From positions 22,821,270 to 22,885,269 of the forward strand of contig NW_004955417.1 in assembly GCF_000276665.1 (NCBI RefSeq): DNA of 64,000 nucleotides, in the 5' to 3' direction. Of this stretch, positions 47,825 to 58,847 are shown piece after piece. This DNA is from Chinchilla lanigera. Lineage: Eukaryota > Chordata > Mammalia > Rodentia > Chinchillidae. Position numbers and translations under genes: made by a program. Position 1 is the stretch's first letter. Each line of letters starts with the position of its first letter. The notes below the pieces were generated by a model. That model saw only the letters and a program-made list of their open reading frames with translations, searched no databases and was not told where the DNA came from.

Positions 47825-48530
47825 AGCTATGAAAAGTCAAAATTCAGCCAACTCCACTATATGTATCACTTACAAAGTCACTTTGGAGATAGTGCACCGG
47901 AAGTCAAGGTTCTGTCTAATAAGTTATAATGCAAGCTTTGAGTTAAAGACCTATCTATGGTGTGTCTCTTTCATGGCCATGATAGTGGGGTCCAGGAACT
48001 CAGCAGTGCAAGTAGGAGTAGCTCCTCTTGCTATTGTCTTATCACTTAGACAATGTTTACTTCCTTTCCTATAAGACTTTGAGCTTTTCTGGGTTGGAAA
48101 TATTGTTTCCAAAGAGCAAGGTTTTTACCAAGTGTACAAAAACAATTATGTGGATTTGGAAGGTGAGACTGCCACCAGTTAATTTGGAGGTTATTGTGCT
48201 TCTGAAACAATAGGAAAAGAAGGGAATTACTCTGTTGGCTGGGATGACGGATTCTGATTTCCAAATGTAAATTGGATTGCTGTTGCATGAAAAGAGTAGC
48301 AGTGATTTCTGCAATCTAGGAAAGCTTCCAAGATACCTCTTGGTACTGTATTTCTATGTCTGATAGTAAATGTTAATAGAGAACTACTACAAACAAAAGG
48401 GCAGAAATACTGTTCATGCAGCCTCTTCAGGAATGAAGATTTGCTGTTGCCTCACTGATTAAAGGAGGTTCTTGCTGAGGTTAAAGAAAACAGGGGCTGG
48501 GTAATGGCAGCCAGCCTCTGAGATGCTGCC
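47825..48530 (+). mobile_element. ERVL-type internal fragment (3' pol, dUTPase-like part)
   Basis: The stretch around 48225-48480 resembles the end of the pol region of ERVL elements, where a dUTPase domain follows integrase. Landmarks are TTGGCTGGGATGACGGATTC (48234-48253), CTCTTGGTACTGTATT and CTTCAGGAATGAAGATTTGC. All frames carry stops and the fragment lacks gag, protease and most of pol, so it has no coding capacity. It lies directly upstream of an MLT1-like LTR in the same orientation. The assignment is from memory of the family, at DNA level. Confidence 0.6.
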
Positions 48531-48863
48531 CACTGATTTTTACCTTCTCGTGTTTATAAGCTTGTATATCCTTTCCCACAGTAGAGAAGACTGACTTATG
48601 CTATCAACAGGATATTAATGTAATGGAAATTGTGGTGGTGTGTACCTTCTAACGCAAGATCACAAGAACATAGTGGCTTCTATCTTGTCTCTTGCCCTGG
48701 GAAGAACCATCACCCATGTGGAGCGGGTATTTAAGTAGCCCAATGGAAAATTCTTATATAGCTTGGAAAAGAAGCTTCTTGTGACACCCAGTCTCAGTTC
48801 ATCAGCAGTATGAGTGAGCCATCTTTGAAGAAGGTCCTGTAGCTCTACCTATGCTTTCTGGTG

Positions 48864-49308
48864 TGTCTTAGTTACCTTTCTCATTGCTGAGACAAAATAT
48901 CCAACACACAAAGTTCAAGGAGGAAAGACATTGTAGCTCATAGTTTGTAGAGGTTTCAGTGCATAGTGGGCTGGCTCCAAGGCAGCATGGCATGGCAGAG
49001 GGGCATTGTAGAAGAGAAACAGTTCATGGTGTGCAGAAGGCAGCAAAGCAGAAGGCAGCAAGCAGTGCAGTAGCAAAGCAGCAAGCAACAAGTGGTGGCC
49101 ACAGCAGCCTGCTTTCTGTCCCTTATATTCTATCCAGGCTACCTGTACTCACATCCAGGGTGGGACACCCTTAACCCCAGCACCACACCACAAGTCAGTC
49201 TCAGCACTGCATCCTTAATTCCAGCATCACACACTCTAGATCCAGCTTCACCTATGACCGCATGAGGCTTTGGGGTGGGGCTGGGGGAATTGAGACACAG
49301 CCATAACA
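48864..49308 (-). mobile_element. MaLR-like LTR (445 bp), inserted in an MLT1-like LTR
   Basis: Ends TGTCTTAGTTACC and AGCCATAACA, flanks TGGTG (48859-48863) and AGGTG (49309-49313), a 5-bp duplication with one change. It is longer than its relatives because of an internal expansion of GCAGCAAG/AAGCAG-like units at about 49037-49095. Confidence 0.72.
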
Positions 49309-49388
49309 AGGTGACTGCGACAACAGGTAGCACTTGGCTGTGCCTTCCTGAGCCTGAAGCACTCCATTAAGCTTTTGCTGTATTTCTG

Positions 49389-49499
49389 TTCTTTTATTAT
49401 TATTTTTTTTTTTGGTTTTTCTCCGGTACTGGGAACCGAACTCACAACCTTGCACTTGCCAGGCAGGCGCTTTGCCGCTGAGCTAAATCCCCAGCCCCC
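49389..49499 (-). mobile_element. ID-type SINE with 14-bp target duplication
   Basis: Antisense copy: T-rich run, GGTACTGGGAACCGAACTC (box B region), GCTGAGCTAAATCCCCAGCC (box A and head). Perfect flanks TTGCTGTATTTCTG at 49375-49388 and 49500-49513. Derived from a tRNA-like BC1/ID progenitor. Confidence 0.92.
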
Positions 49500-49564
49500 T
49501 TGCTGTATTTCTGACTCACAGAGATCATGTGGGATAAATGCGTCTTGTTACAAACCACTAAGCT

Positions 49565-49710
49565 TTTTTTGTCTGTTTGTGTTATAACAGGGTCTCTCTA
49601 TGTAGCGCAGGCTGGCTCTGGCCTGAACTCAAGGTGATCCTCCTGCCTCATCTTCCTGCCTCAGTCTCCCGAGTGATGAGATTACAAGTGGTGCCACCAT
49701 GCTCAGCTTG
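49565..49710 (-). mobile_element. B1-type SINE
   Basis: Antisense: CAGGGTCTCTCTATGTAGCG ... GTCTCCCGAGTGATGAGATTAC ... CCACCATGCTCAGC. It abuts the end of the MLT1-like LTR. Confidence 0.85.
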
Positions 49711-49969
49711 ACATTTCTTTATATTAAATTCTCTCTATTCACATAATTGGGGTGGTTTTTCTCTGGACTAGGTCTTGATTTAATGCAAGGGTTCTAACCT
49801 GCTTTGTGTGTTCAATCTGGGGAACAGGTCAGCTCTACCTAAATTACATAGTCAGATTGGATAAGGAAAGTCCACTCACCAAAGGAAAAAATAGGGAGTT
49901 ATTTCCAAGTCAGGAAAAGAGGGACCAGGTAAAACTTACATTCAAATATTAAGATAACCTTCCTTCCCA

Positions 49970-50935
49970 GACTCTTTTTAGCTCTGATGGTGAAAAGACA
50001 AACCACAGGTAGATAGATATTTTTGCAAGTAATACATATCTAATAAGGGACCTAGATCTTGAATATAAGAACTATTACAAATCAGTGATAAAAAAGCAAC
50101 CCAATTAAAGCAGGCAAAGCACATGGATAGGCATTTCTCCAAAGAAATACGAAAATGGATAATAAGCTCATGAAGAGATGCTCAACATTATCAGCCATCA
50201 GGGAAATGGAAATCAAACCAATGAAATGCAATGTCATACCTTGTAGAATGGTTATAATAAAACGGACAGAAAATAGCAAGCATTGGAGCAGGAATGGAAG
50301 AATTTGAACCTTCGTATATTGTTGGTGGTATTGTTAAATGGCACAACCAGTTTGGAAAACAGTGGCAGTTTCTCAAGTGGTTAAACACAGAATTTGTACA
50401 GTATCTAGCAATTCCACTCACAGATACGTATCCAAGAGAAATGAAAACAGATGTCTGCATAAAACGTGTATGTGAAAATTTATAGCAGCATTATGGGAAG
50501 TGCCAGAAAATGGAAACAACCCAATGTCTATCAACCAATGAATGGATAAACAGAAGGTGGTACACAGGAATATTATTGGCATTAAGCAGAAACGATGCAT
50601 TCCACGAGATGGTAGGACACTGAAAATATGCTGAGTGGAAGAAAACAGGTACAAGGTATCAAATATTGTATGATTACATTTATATGGATAGATGATTTCA
50701 TCCAGAATAGGGAATGCTATAGACAGAAAGTAAGTGAGCAGATTCCTAGGGCTAGAGGAAACAGGGGGAGATGGCAGGGTAAGAGGTAATTTTATCTGCA
50801 GGAGAGGCAAAAGGCCTAAGCTTGACTTTGATGACTCATGCACAGCGATGAATATACTAAAAGCCACTGAGTTTGTATACATTAAATGAGTGAATTATAC
50901 GTTAGGTGAATTACATCTCAGTGAAGCTGCTTTGA
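49970..50935 (+). mobile_element. Old L1M 3' end
   Basis: AGAGATGCTCAACATTATCAG, CAGGGAAATGGAAATCAAAC, ATTGTTGGTGGTATTGTTAA, AACCAATGAATGGATAAACA, then 3' UTR with GTGAATTATACGTTAGGTG. Sense orientation. Antisense open frames at 50191-50882 are shadows. Confidence 0.85.
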
Positions 50936-51720
50936 AAGTGTTGCACACACAGTAGGCATATTGTGTGTACTTATGCATGAATTGGTCAAGTAACCGAGTA
51001 GATTGATCCCAATGTATCTCTGGACTTCAGATGTGTCTTAGTAGTAGCTAAAAAAGAAAAAACAAGACATGCAATTGCTTTCAGTTTCTTTCAAGGGAAA
51101 CAAATGGTACTGATACGCTATTTGAGTGACAGTATTTCCTTTCTTTTTCTCCCCTGAAATAATCTCAAGCGGGTCTCTGCCTGCTTGCTAATGTTCTCTG
51201 GCCAACACCAACTCAGCCTGAAAGTTTCCATCTGTTCTCTTTAGTTGCCAAAACATCACAGATTACCTGCTGAAAAGATAAACCTAAACACTCATCGTTT
51301 TGCACACTGATTTCACAATGATGTTTTGATCAATTTGACGTGAGAATGATAACCCCCATGTGAGGAAACATTTTCATCTCCACAACTTAATTAGCAAATA
51401 TGAATCTTTTATGTGGTGAACAGCATGAGCACAGCGCAGCTTAGCTATCTGAAGTAATCACATTCATTCTGGAACTTGTGCAACTTTCCACATTCAAGAG
51501 AGCAGGACATGAATGGGAATGTCATTGAAATTTCAAAGATCTATGTTTTTATCGGCATGCGTTGTCCTCCTCTAAGCCTCCTGGAATGGTGGGCAGCCCA
51601 GATTACAGGTTGATTGCAACAGTTCCATCATTTTTCCCAGAAGCAATACTTTAGACTCTTAGAACTGCCACTAGGATTTTCTTTGGTTAAAGTTCAAAGA
51701 TATTGTTTAATCTTACTATG

Positions 51721-52473
51721 TGTGTTAGCTTTCTGTTGCTATGACAAAATTACAGAGACAAACAACTTAAAAGGAGAAAATGTATCTTTTTGACTCCTGG
51801 TTTTGGAGATTTCAGTCCATGGTCACTTTGCTGTCTTAGTTACTTTTCTCTCATTAGTGAGACAAAATACCTGATGCCAAAAATTAAGGAAAGAAAGGTT
51901 TATCTAGCTCATAGTTTGTGGAAGTTTCAATCCATACTTGGCTGGCTCCAAGGTAGGGTGGCACATGGCAGAGAGCAATGGTTCATGGCAGCGGAAGACA
52001 GCAAAATCAACAAGTGTGAAAGGGAGAGGGGACAGCCGGCAGCCTCTTTCTTTCCCTTACATTGTATGTAAACTATTTGCCCCAGAGCAGGTGTAGCACT
52101 CACATCTATAATTCCAGCATTGGACTATTAATCAATCGTAAACTCTAGAAGCCCGCCCCATGACTGCATGAGGATTTGGGGGAACATCCAGACACAAACC
52201 ATAACATTGGCCTACTGCCATGGGACAGCAGCTCCACAATCCATCATGGAGGAAATGCATGGGGGAAGAAATCTGTTCACCTCATGGTGACTGGGAAGCC
52301 AGAGAGGAAGCAGCTGGGGTCTCAGTGCCCATTTCAAGGGCATGACCTGAGGGACCCAACTTCCTTCTGCTAGGTTCCACCTCCTAAATATTACAGGACC
52401 TTCCACGGCACCACAGATGGCCACACCTTTAGCATGTGGGTTTTGGGGGGACACTCAGAGCCAAACCATAACA
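51721..52473 (-). mobile_element. Older MaLR-like LTR, split by the younger copy
   Basis: Outer halves read TGTGTTAGCTTTCTGTTGC ... CATGGTCAC and then CTACTGCCATGGGAC ... AGCCAAACCATAACA. Joined, they parallel the copy at 31507-31868 (shared CATGGTCA then TTGGCCT). Target duplication is not convincing (CTATG/CCATT). Confidence 0.65.
51832..52206 (-). mobile_element. MaLR-like LTR (375 bp), inserted in an older LTR
   Basis: Same family as 60943-61299, with the same TGTCTTAG and CCATAACA ends. Flanks TTTGC (51827-51831) and TTGGC (52207-52211) form a 5-bp duplication with one mismatch. It splits an older, related repeat (51721-51831 and 52212-52473). Confidence 0.75.
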
Positions 52474-52893
52474 CCATTGTTTTGTGGTACTATTTGCTGT
52501 CATTTGAGGTATCAGTGCTTATGAACGTTAGTGAGTGTATGAAGTAATGAATCCAACCGAAGTAACTGAGGTCCATTGTGGTCCCCCGTACCAAAGGGTC
52601 CCCACCATTCCCTTCCTGACTCATAGACTTACATTTTCACTCTGTCATGTGTGGCCAAGTAGAGGCCACCAAGCTTTCTGTTTGTACAGCACATGCATTG
52701 CCCAAACGTTTTTTCCTGGAGCACTTTGGAATTTGGAAATAACCAGCAGTTTGAAAAAAGAATCAAATTTTGGAGAAAAGGAAGAAATATTTAGAGATAT
52801 ATTGAATTTGGAAATCTGGTTATTCCAAGTTCTTCTCAAGCTCCATTCAGTCTCAGTTCTTTTATGAGTACAATAGGGTTGGTAGGGATTGGA

Positions 52894-53038
52894 AGCTGAG
52901 TGTGGTGGTGCACACCTGTAATTTAGCCCTTGGGAGGCTGAGGCAGGAGGATCACTGTGAGTTTGAGGCTAGCCTGAGCTATATAGTGAGTTCAAGGCCA
53001 GCCTGGACTGCATAACAAGAGCTTGTCTCAAAAAAATA
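52894..53038 (+). mobile_element. B1-type SINE
   Basis: GCTGAGTGTGGTGGTGCACA ... TATATAGTGAGTTCAAGGCC ... AGAGCTTGTCTCAAAAAA; internal duplication present. Confidence 0.88.
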
Positions 53039-53339
53039 TGGATTATAAATAAGAATGTCTGACACCTACTACATGTTCACTAAATAATTCACAATGAAAT
53101 TCTATTAAGCCATGAGAACTCATATTTTAGAAGGCTACTTAATGGACTAAGAACATGACTGTTCCCTCACCCGCATTTTCTGTCCAGCAAGTTTCTGCAG
53201 GTGAGAGCACAGGCCCCTTCTTCCTCTTTAAGGACCTTGTAATTAGGAACAGCATCCTCTATTCCATGGCTGCAAACTTGTCTCTAGCAAGATCTTTCAA
53301 AAAATTAAATGAAACTCCAAAAGGGAGATGCCTGGGCTT

Positions 53340-53680
53340 TGAAATAGTTTCAAAGCCACCCGGAGGTGATTCTAATATAAAGGCAGGGTTCACAACCACT
53401 TAATGAACAAATCCGAATAACTTTCACATGCATAAGAATCATTTGGGCATTTTGTAAAACTCCAGATTGCTGGGCTTTCCCCTAGGGGGCCTGGTGAATT
53501 AGCATCTTTAACGAACTCCCACTCCTGGGCCCAGTGGTCTCAACATGAATCTGGAGCTTGTTAGAAATGCGAAGAGCGAGCCTCACCCCAGAGCCCTGGG
53601 CTGTGGGCCAGGGACCTCTCCTTTAAGGAGCTGCCCAGGTGACCCTCATGCACACTGCAGTTCAGGAACCAGCGCCTGCA
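53340..53680. mobile_element. MER5-like (hAT-Charlie) fragments
   Basis: Two adjacent pieces: GGAGGTGATTCTAATATAAAGG ... GTTCACAACCACT (53364-53400), and a second starting ATAAGAATCATTTGGGCATT with GAATTAGCATCTTTAACGAAC (from 53430). These are standard MER5 phrases. Confidence 0.65.
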
Positions 53681-53916
53681 CTCACACGTGGTAAAGCAAG
53701 GAAGTGGCAGTACCAGGAACATCACCAAGGTTCCGAGTGCCCGTTTTTGTAGCAAGTGTCTAACGCCAGGCCTGGAGTCCAGGCCAGCAATGGACAAAAC
53801 CAAAGGATTAGGCATGAGAGAAGCGAGCCATCCAAGGGAAGCCATTGCCAAAATAAGGAAATGGAATATTAAATAAAAACATCCCTATTCTTTCCTATGT
53901 TATGGAGGTTTTTACT

Positions 53917-54152
53917 ATTGTTATTTTTTTTTTGTTTTGTTTTGTGTTCTGTACTGGAGATTGAACCCCAGTCATTTGCACTGAGCTGCGTCCCTAGCTA
54001 TTCATTCATTCATTCATTCATTCATTCATTCATTCATTCACTGTTTTGTGATGGGGTCTTGCTAAGTTGCCCAGATTGAGCACGAATTTATAGTCCTCAT
54101 TTCTCAGCCTCCAGAACAGCTGGGATTACAGACATGTCCACTGAGCCGGGCC
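53917..54152 (-). mobile_element. B1-dID-like composite SINE with (ATTC)n linker
   Basis: Antisense: T/G-rich tail, ID half (GTACTGGAGATTGAACCCC ... GCTGCGTCCCTAGC), a 40-base ATTC array at 54000-54039, then B1 half with GGGGTCTTGCTAAGTTGCCC and AGCTGGGATTACAGAC. Confidence 0.78.
54000..54039 (+). repeat. (ATTC)n microsatellite
   Basis: Ten uninterrupted ATTC units at the junction of the ID and B1 halves of a composite SINE. Confidence 0.97.
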
Positions 54153-54466
54153 GTAGAGAGTCATTCTGAGCGTGAAAGCAAGTAATCCACATCCAAGTGC
54201 TTATGAGTGTCTGGCACATAACTAGTCAGTTGTATGGATTATCTTTATTAAAGTAGGACAGTGTGGCACTCAGTATAACTAGATTCAGAAATACAGCCTT
54301 TGCATTTGTGGTGTTTATGTCTAGATCTACGATCTAGCTCAATTTAAGTTTTGCATAGTGAATGAGTTGGGGATCAAATTTATCTCCTCCCTCCTTCCCT
54401 CCTTTTCTTTTTTCATTTCTTCTTTTTTCCTTCCTTTTCCACAGTAATTCAGTTGTTATAGCAGTC

Positions 54467-54561
54467 TTTTTGTTTGTTTGTTTGTTTCCAGTACTGGGAT
54501 TCAAACTTGACCTTGCGCTTGCCAGGCAGGCGCTGTGCCGCTGAGCTAAATCCCCAGGCCC
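54467..54561 (-). mobile_element. ID-type SINE with 13-bp target duplication
   Basis: Antisense, with a TTTG-repeat tail and CGCTGAGCTAAATCCCCAGG head. Flanks TGTTATAGCAGTC (54454-54466) and TGTTATACCAGTC (54562-54574), one mismatch. Confidence 0.9.
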
Positions 54562-55164
54562 TGTTATACCAGTCTCAAAAGACCTGCCTTTCTTAATTAC
54601 GTTTATCTAGCTCCTTTCTCCCCATTTTGCTTCCATGTTTCTTGGGGGACTAGGCTTTGTATTCTTCTTTTTTGTGTCTGTATTAACTAGGATTTGGTTC
54701 AGTTCTCAATAATAGAAAGCCAAAGCGACATTAGCCCATGCAGCTCTGTCAACCAGGTATCCCCACCTGCCAGACCGTCCCAAACCCCACGGGCTGGCGT
54801 GGGTAAGCTTTTGCAGCTGCTGGCTGCCTTTGGCTGATCTAAGCTGAGCGCAACTGGGTTTCCCTCAGGTGATGACTTCCAAGGCAACTTGGCTTCTTGC
54901 TGAAGGTCTTGGGTTGGCTGGGATGACCACCTTCCTCCCAGACCTGGAGTGAGGGGACAAGGGGGCGGTCTCACCAGGGCTGTCCTCTGGTAAAGGAAAA
55001 GGGGCAAAGTAGCAAGCAGAGGTGCTGGAGGTTTCATAGAGCCAGAGGCAGGATCAGCACACTGAGGTTATTTCTACCCATGAAAAATTTACACAGGGGA
55101 TCCCAAAGTCAAAAGTCAGGGAATGCACTGTGTCATGAACAGCATGATGTTGGTATTGAATTAG

Positions 55165-55296
55165 GGGTGATTATTCAACCTCAGAGAGTTTATTTCTCCC
55201 ATATAAAAGTCCAGAGGAAAGAAGAATCAAGGGTAATTATGCAGTCTACAGGAGTTTATTTTTCCCGTATAAAAGTGCAGAGGCGAAGAGCTCCAG
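55165..55296 (+). repeat. 66-bp tandem duplication (two units)
   Basis: Units 55165-55230 and 55231-55296 share GAGTTTATTT, TCCC, TATAAAAGT and CCAGAGG/GCAGAGG at constant 66-base spacing. Embedded in what looks like an old interspersed repeat starting at about 54685 (TAACTAGGATTTGGTTCAG, AATAGAAAGCCAAAGC), whose family I cannot name. Confidence 0.8.
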
Positions 55297-56059
55297 ACTG
55301 GTGTGGGATGTGAGATGCTCAGGAATTCAGCCTGCTTCTCTCTCAGTGCCCCTCTGGGCATAAGATGACCTCATTGCCAAGGGTGACCCATGGGTCATGG
55401 TGTTTCCTTCAACTCTAGTCATCAGGTAGGAGGGACAAAGTAGAAAGGGCCCAAAAGGCGCAAGCCAACTTCATTTAAGGAATATTCCTAGAAATTGCCA
55501 CACGCTACTGTACAATACATAGGCACAGTTTGCTACAAAGGAGGTTGAGAATGTGATCTTCATGCAGTTATCCCTGAAGCCAGGTAGGCTAGAAAATCTA
55601 GGAGAGGAACAGAAGAAAAGGATATTGGGGACAAATGATGACTTGTATATACAGCTGGGCTCAATAAATATCTGTTGCTTTTGTTTTAATTATTGATTTG
55701 GAAGAGAACTGAATCAAATTCAATGGTTAGGTTCAATGTTGAGTTTGTGGAGAAATTTGATATGGTTCTTGTCCAGTTCAGAGTGCTACTAAAATTGTGG
55801 GGAGAATTGAGTTCATAAACCGAGGCACCACTGTATGTTCTATATAATACTGGTTGTCCATTTTTCCATGGGAGAAAAGGGTAGTTACTATTAACCACAA
55901 AATAAGAAAACTCCTTTTAAAATTCAGTGATTCTTGTTTGCTTAACACTGTATTTCTTTCAGGGCCCACAGTTACAAATGAGAACCACTTTTTGTATAGA
56001 TACCACTATTCTTTCTGTGTCTTACTCTTGACTCATTGCCTTCAACAACTATTTAATGA

Positions 56060-56760
56060 AATGGTTAATAAAATTAGAAGCCACAAGGTATCACTCCATA
56101 TCTATAAAAATGGCTACATCTGAAAACCAAATGTAGCACGAATGTGTAGTAATTGGAACTCTCACACATTGCTGGGTGTATGCAGAATGATACAGCCACT
56201 TTAGAAAACAGTGCAGAATTTCTTGTAAAATTAAACATTTGCTTACCTTAAGACCTAGTGATCCAAGAAAAACATGGACATGTGTCCACACAGCATTCAA
56301 ATAGGAGCTTTATTCATAATCACTAAACCCCTGAAACAATCTCTGTGTTTATATTCAGGCTAATGAATGAACAATTCTCTCATATCAATGCAGTGGAATA
56401 TGTTCCAGTAATAACAGGACATGAATTTCTAATACATCGAGAAACATGAATGACTCTCAGAGGAATTGTGCTGAGGGCAAGAGGACAGAATCGTAAGCTA
56501 CAAACTCTATAATTTCATGTATGACATTCTGGAAAGAGCAAAATGACAAGGACAGTGGTTGCTCAAGACTTGGACGGAAGGGAGGGGCTTGATTACAGAA
56601 GGGCACAAGGGAAGTTTTGAGGTGGTGGAGATATTCTTTATCTTGATTATGTTGCTGATTATGGATTGTATAAGCTGCCAACTGTATATCCAAAATAGGT
56701 GGATTGTATTGTATATAAATCATATGTCAAAGGTTTTTTAAACCTGTAAAAAAACTTTGA
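56060..56760 (+). mobile_element. Old L1M 3' end
   Basis: CACAAGGTATCACTCCATAT, ACAGTGCAGAATTTCTTGTA, GGACATGTGTCCACACAGC and TGGATTGTATTGTATATAAATC follow the L1M 3' order, sense. Confidence 0.8.
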
Positions 56761-56842
56761 CACTCCTACATCAAAGTTAGGCATAGCTGATAAAATCCAG
56801 GAGGGAAATGTGATTATATTTTAAATTGATGAATGAAACTTT

Positions 56843-56924
56843 TTTGGGGGGGTACCAGAAATCGAACTCAGGACCTCAAGCTTGCCAGGCAGGCATTGTA
56901 ACCACTGAGCTAAATCCCTGGCCC
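56843..56924 (-). mobile_element. ID-type SINE with 16-bp target duplication
   Basis: Antisense: GGTACCAGAAATCGAACTC, then CACTGAGCTAAATCCCTGGCCC. Perfect flanks TGATGAATGAAACTTT at 56827-56842 and 56925-56940. Inserted in unassigned intergenic DNA. Confidence 0.92.
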
Positions 56925-57410
56925 TGATGAATGAAACTTTAAGAAAATAGTAAACTCAGTTATTTCCACAATCAAAGATTTATACACAGTACACAATGAA
57001 ATCAGCTTTAAAGAATTATCTTCGCATTTTGCATTTTAGACTAATCTCTGCAGTCGTGCAATGTGAAACAGCCAAACCTGTTTCGGAAAATGCCTGTCTT
57101 CCAGCACCGTGGTACCGACTCAGATAGGCCTCAGCCCTCTGGCCGCTGAAGAGCGACAAGAAGTTGCTTTCCTACTGGAAAACGGCGTATGCAGGAACCA
57201 CGGAAATGGCATGAGAAAACTCTGTAAGAGTAATTGTTGTGGTCACAGAAAAGATGAATAATCGTTTGCTCGTAGACTCAAGATGCAGTCCTTTGTTTTT
57301 ACTGCCACCTAGTCTTACTAAATTTGAGGACCAAAGATTTCCTTGCAGGAAGCTGAAAATAATGTGGTGAAAAACTAGAACCATGGGGCATGGGTCAGAT
57401 AAGGGCTCCA

Positions 57411-57444
57411 GGGATAGGGGACGGGTGGCGGGGCAGGGACGGGA
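57411..57444 (+). promoter_or_regulatory. Potential G-quadruplex
   Basis: Six runs of three or four G separated by loops of 2-4 bases (ATA, AC, TGGC, CA, AC). A strong intramolecular G4 candidate on the plus strand. Confidence 0.7.
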
Positions 57445-57869
57445 GGAGGAAAAATAATGTCATTGAGATGGGACCTGTCCCATTCAGTAAGGAGTGAAGA
57501 GCTACATGAATGTAGAGTGACACTCTTCATGTTTTGAATAAACCACCTTGTAACTGAGGACTGTAGAAAGAAACCCATGGCTGGTCAATGGAGAATGTTC
57601 CTTTACTCCTTTTAGGAGGTTGATACAACACTCCAGATGAGACGATGTTGTTCAGAACTAAGGCACAGCCACCCCAGGCTGGAAAAGGCAACTTTGGGAT
57701 GGATATGGTATTGTACCTTCTTCAGGATAAGGTTTTGAGGAAGATGTAGAATTTGGAGAGATCTTTTTGCTCCAAAAGAACATTTTGCCTCAGATTGCAT
57801 GTAGATGAACAAAGTCTTTCATAAAGCCAGGCATCAAAGAGATTTGCAAAACTACTTTAAAAAGGTGAC

Positions 57870-58375
57870 TTCCTCTTCCAGCAAGATACCTACCTACAAG
57901 GAGACTAACCAGGTTGAATGGGATTTCTAGGTGTAGTTTTTTTGAGGAATCTCTATACTGATTTCCATGGTAGTTTTACTAGTTTACATTCTCACCAATA
58001 GAGGAGAAGGGTTCCTTTTTCCTGGAAGCCTAGCCAGCATTTGTTCTTTTTGCTTTCTTGATGATGGGCATTTTCCAGGAGTAAGATGTATTAAGTGAAG
58101 TAAATCAGACACATAAACTTAACTATCACATGAGTTCTCTTAGATGGGAAACCCAAATTATAAATACAGATCCAAATAAAAGAGAGTAAGGAACAGGGAG
58201 ATAGAACTTTTGCAAAAAGGAAGTGGACGAAGAGATGGAGGCGGGCGGAGAGGGACAAGGGAAGTAAAAAGAATGCAGATGTGAGATGTACATGGACCAA
58301 TGCCCCAAGACGAGTGTAGTCACTATGTACTGCAAATGTATACTAAGAAAAGTTAAAATTAAAAATAGTAAAAAA
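57870..58375 (+). mobile_element. L1 3' end with inverted 5' segment
   Basis: 57870-58075 is antisense L1 (GGAATCTCTATACTGATTTCC, TTTACATTCTCACCAATAG, CCAGCATTTGTTC). From about 58085 it turns to sense (TTAAGTGAAGTAAATCAGAC, CACATGAGTTCTCTTAGATG) and ends in an A-rich tail at 58350-58375. Confidence 0.72.
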
Positions 58376-58847
58376 CCCCACATGATTTAAGGTCTGTGTC
58401 GCCAGCTGGCTCTGCTAATTTATAAAACTTCATGAGTCATGTGGTCTCTTGCTGTGTCCAGACCCTTGTATCCTGCTCTGTGGCATCTAAAAGCTTCATT
58501 TTCACACAGGGTCTTTAGATAAAGCCAGAAAAAACAGCTCAACAGTTTTAGGCTTAACAGGAAAGGCCTAGAGATGGAGATGTTGGCCAGACCTTTGTGA
58601 GATGCTGCTTTTGAAGCCAGGGGTCACAGTGGGGAGTTGTGAAGGTATTTTTAATAGAGAAGAGGAATGTTATCAAAAGAAGGGTGAAAGAGATCAAACA
58701 GGAAGAGCATTAAAAATGCATTCATTATGTGTTCCAGGTTCCCACAATAGATAGTTTTGGATTGGTATAAGATGTATGAAATCCGTACAGGGTCATGTTA
58801 TTGCAAAATGAGTGACCAGGCTTGCACTCCCAGGGTACTTTTGCATT

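Larger units (their letters stand above)
48531..49562 (+). mobile_element. MLT1-like LTR, interrupted twice
   Basis: Pieces 48531-48863, 49314-49388 and 49514-49562 read continuously as an old MaLR LTR. They include ATGAGTGAGCCATCTTTGAAG, then TGACTGCGACAACAGG ... GAGCCTGAAGCACTCCATTAAGC, then CTGACTCACAGAGATCATGTG. The interruptions are a MaLR-like LTR (48864-49308) and an ID element (49389-49499). Confidence 0.6.

Noticed and set aside
50191..50882. Overlapping minus-strand frames (89 and 154 codons)
   Set aside because: Antisense shadow of an L1M 3' end.
51790..52071. 93-codon plus-strand frame
   Set aside because: Crosses the boundary between two nested LTRs, so it is composite repeat DNA.
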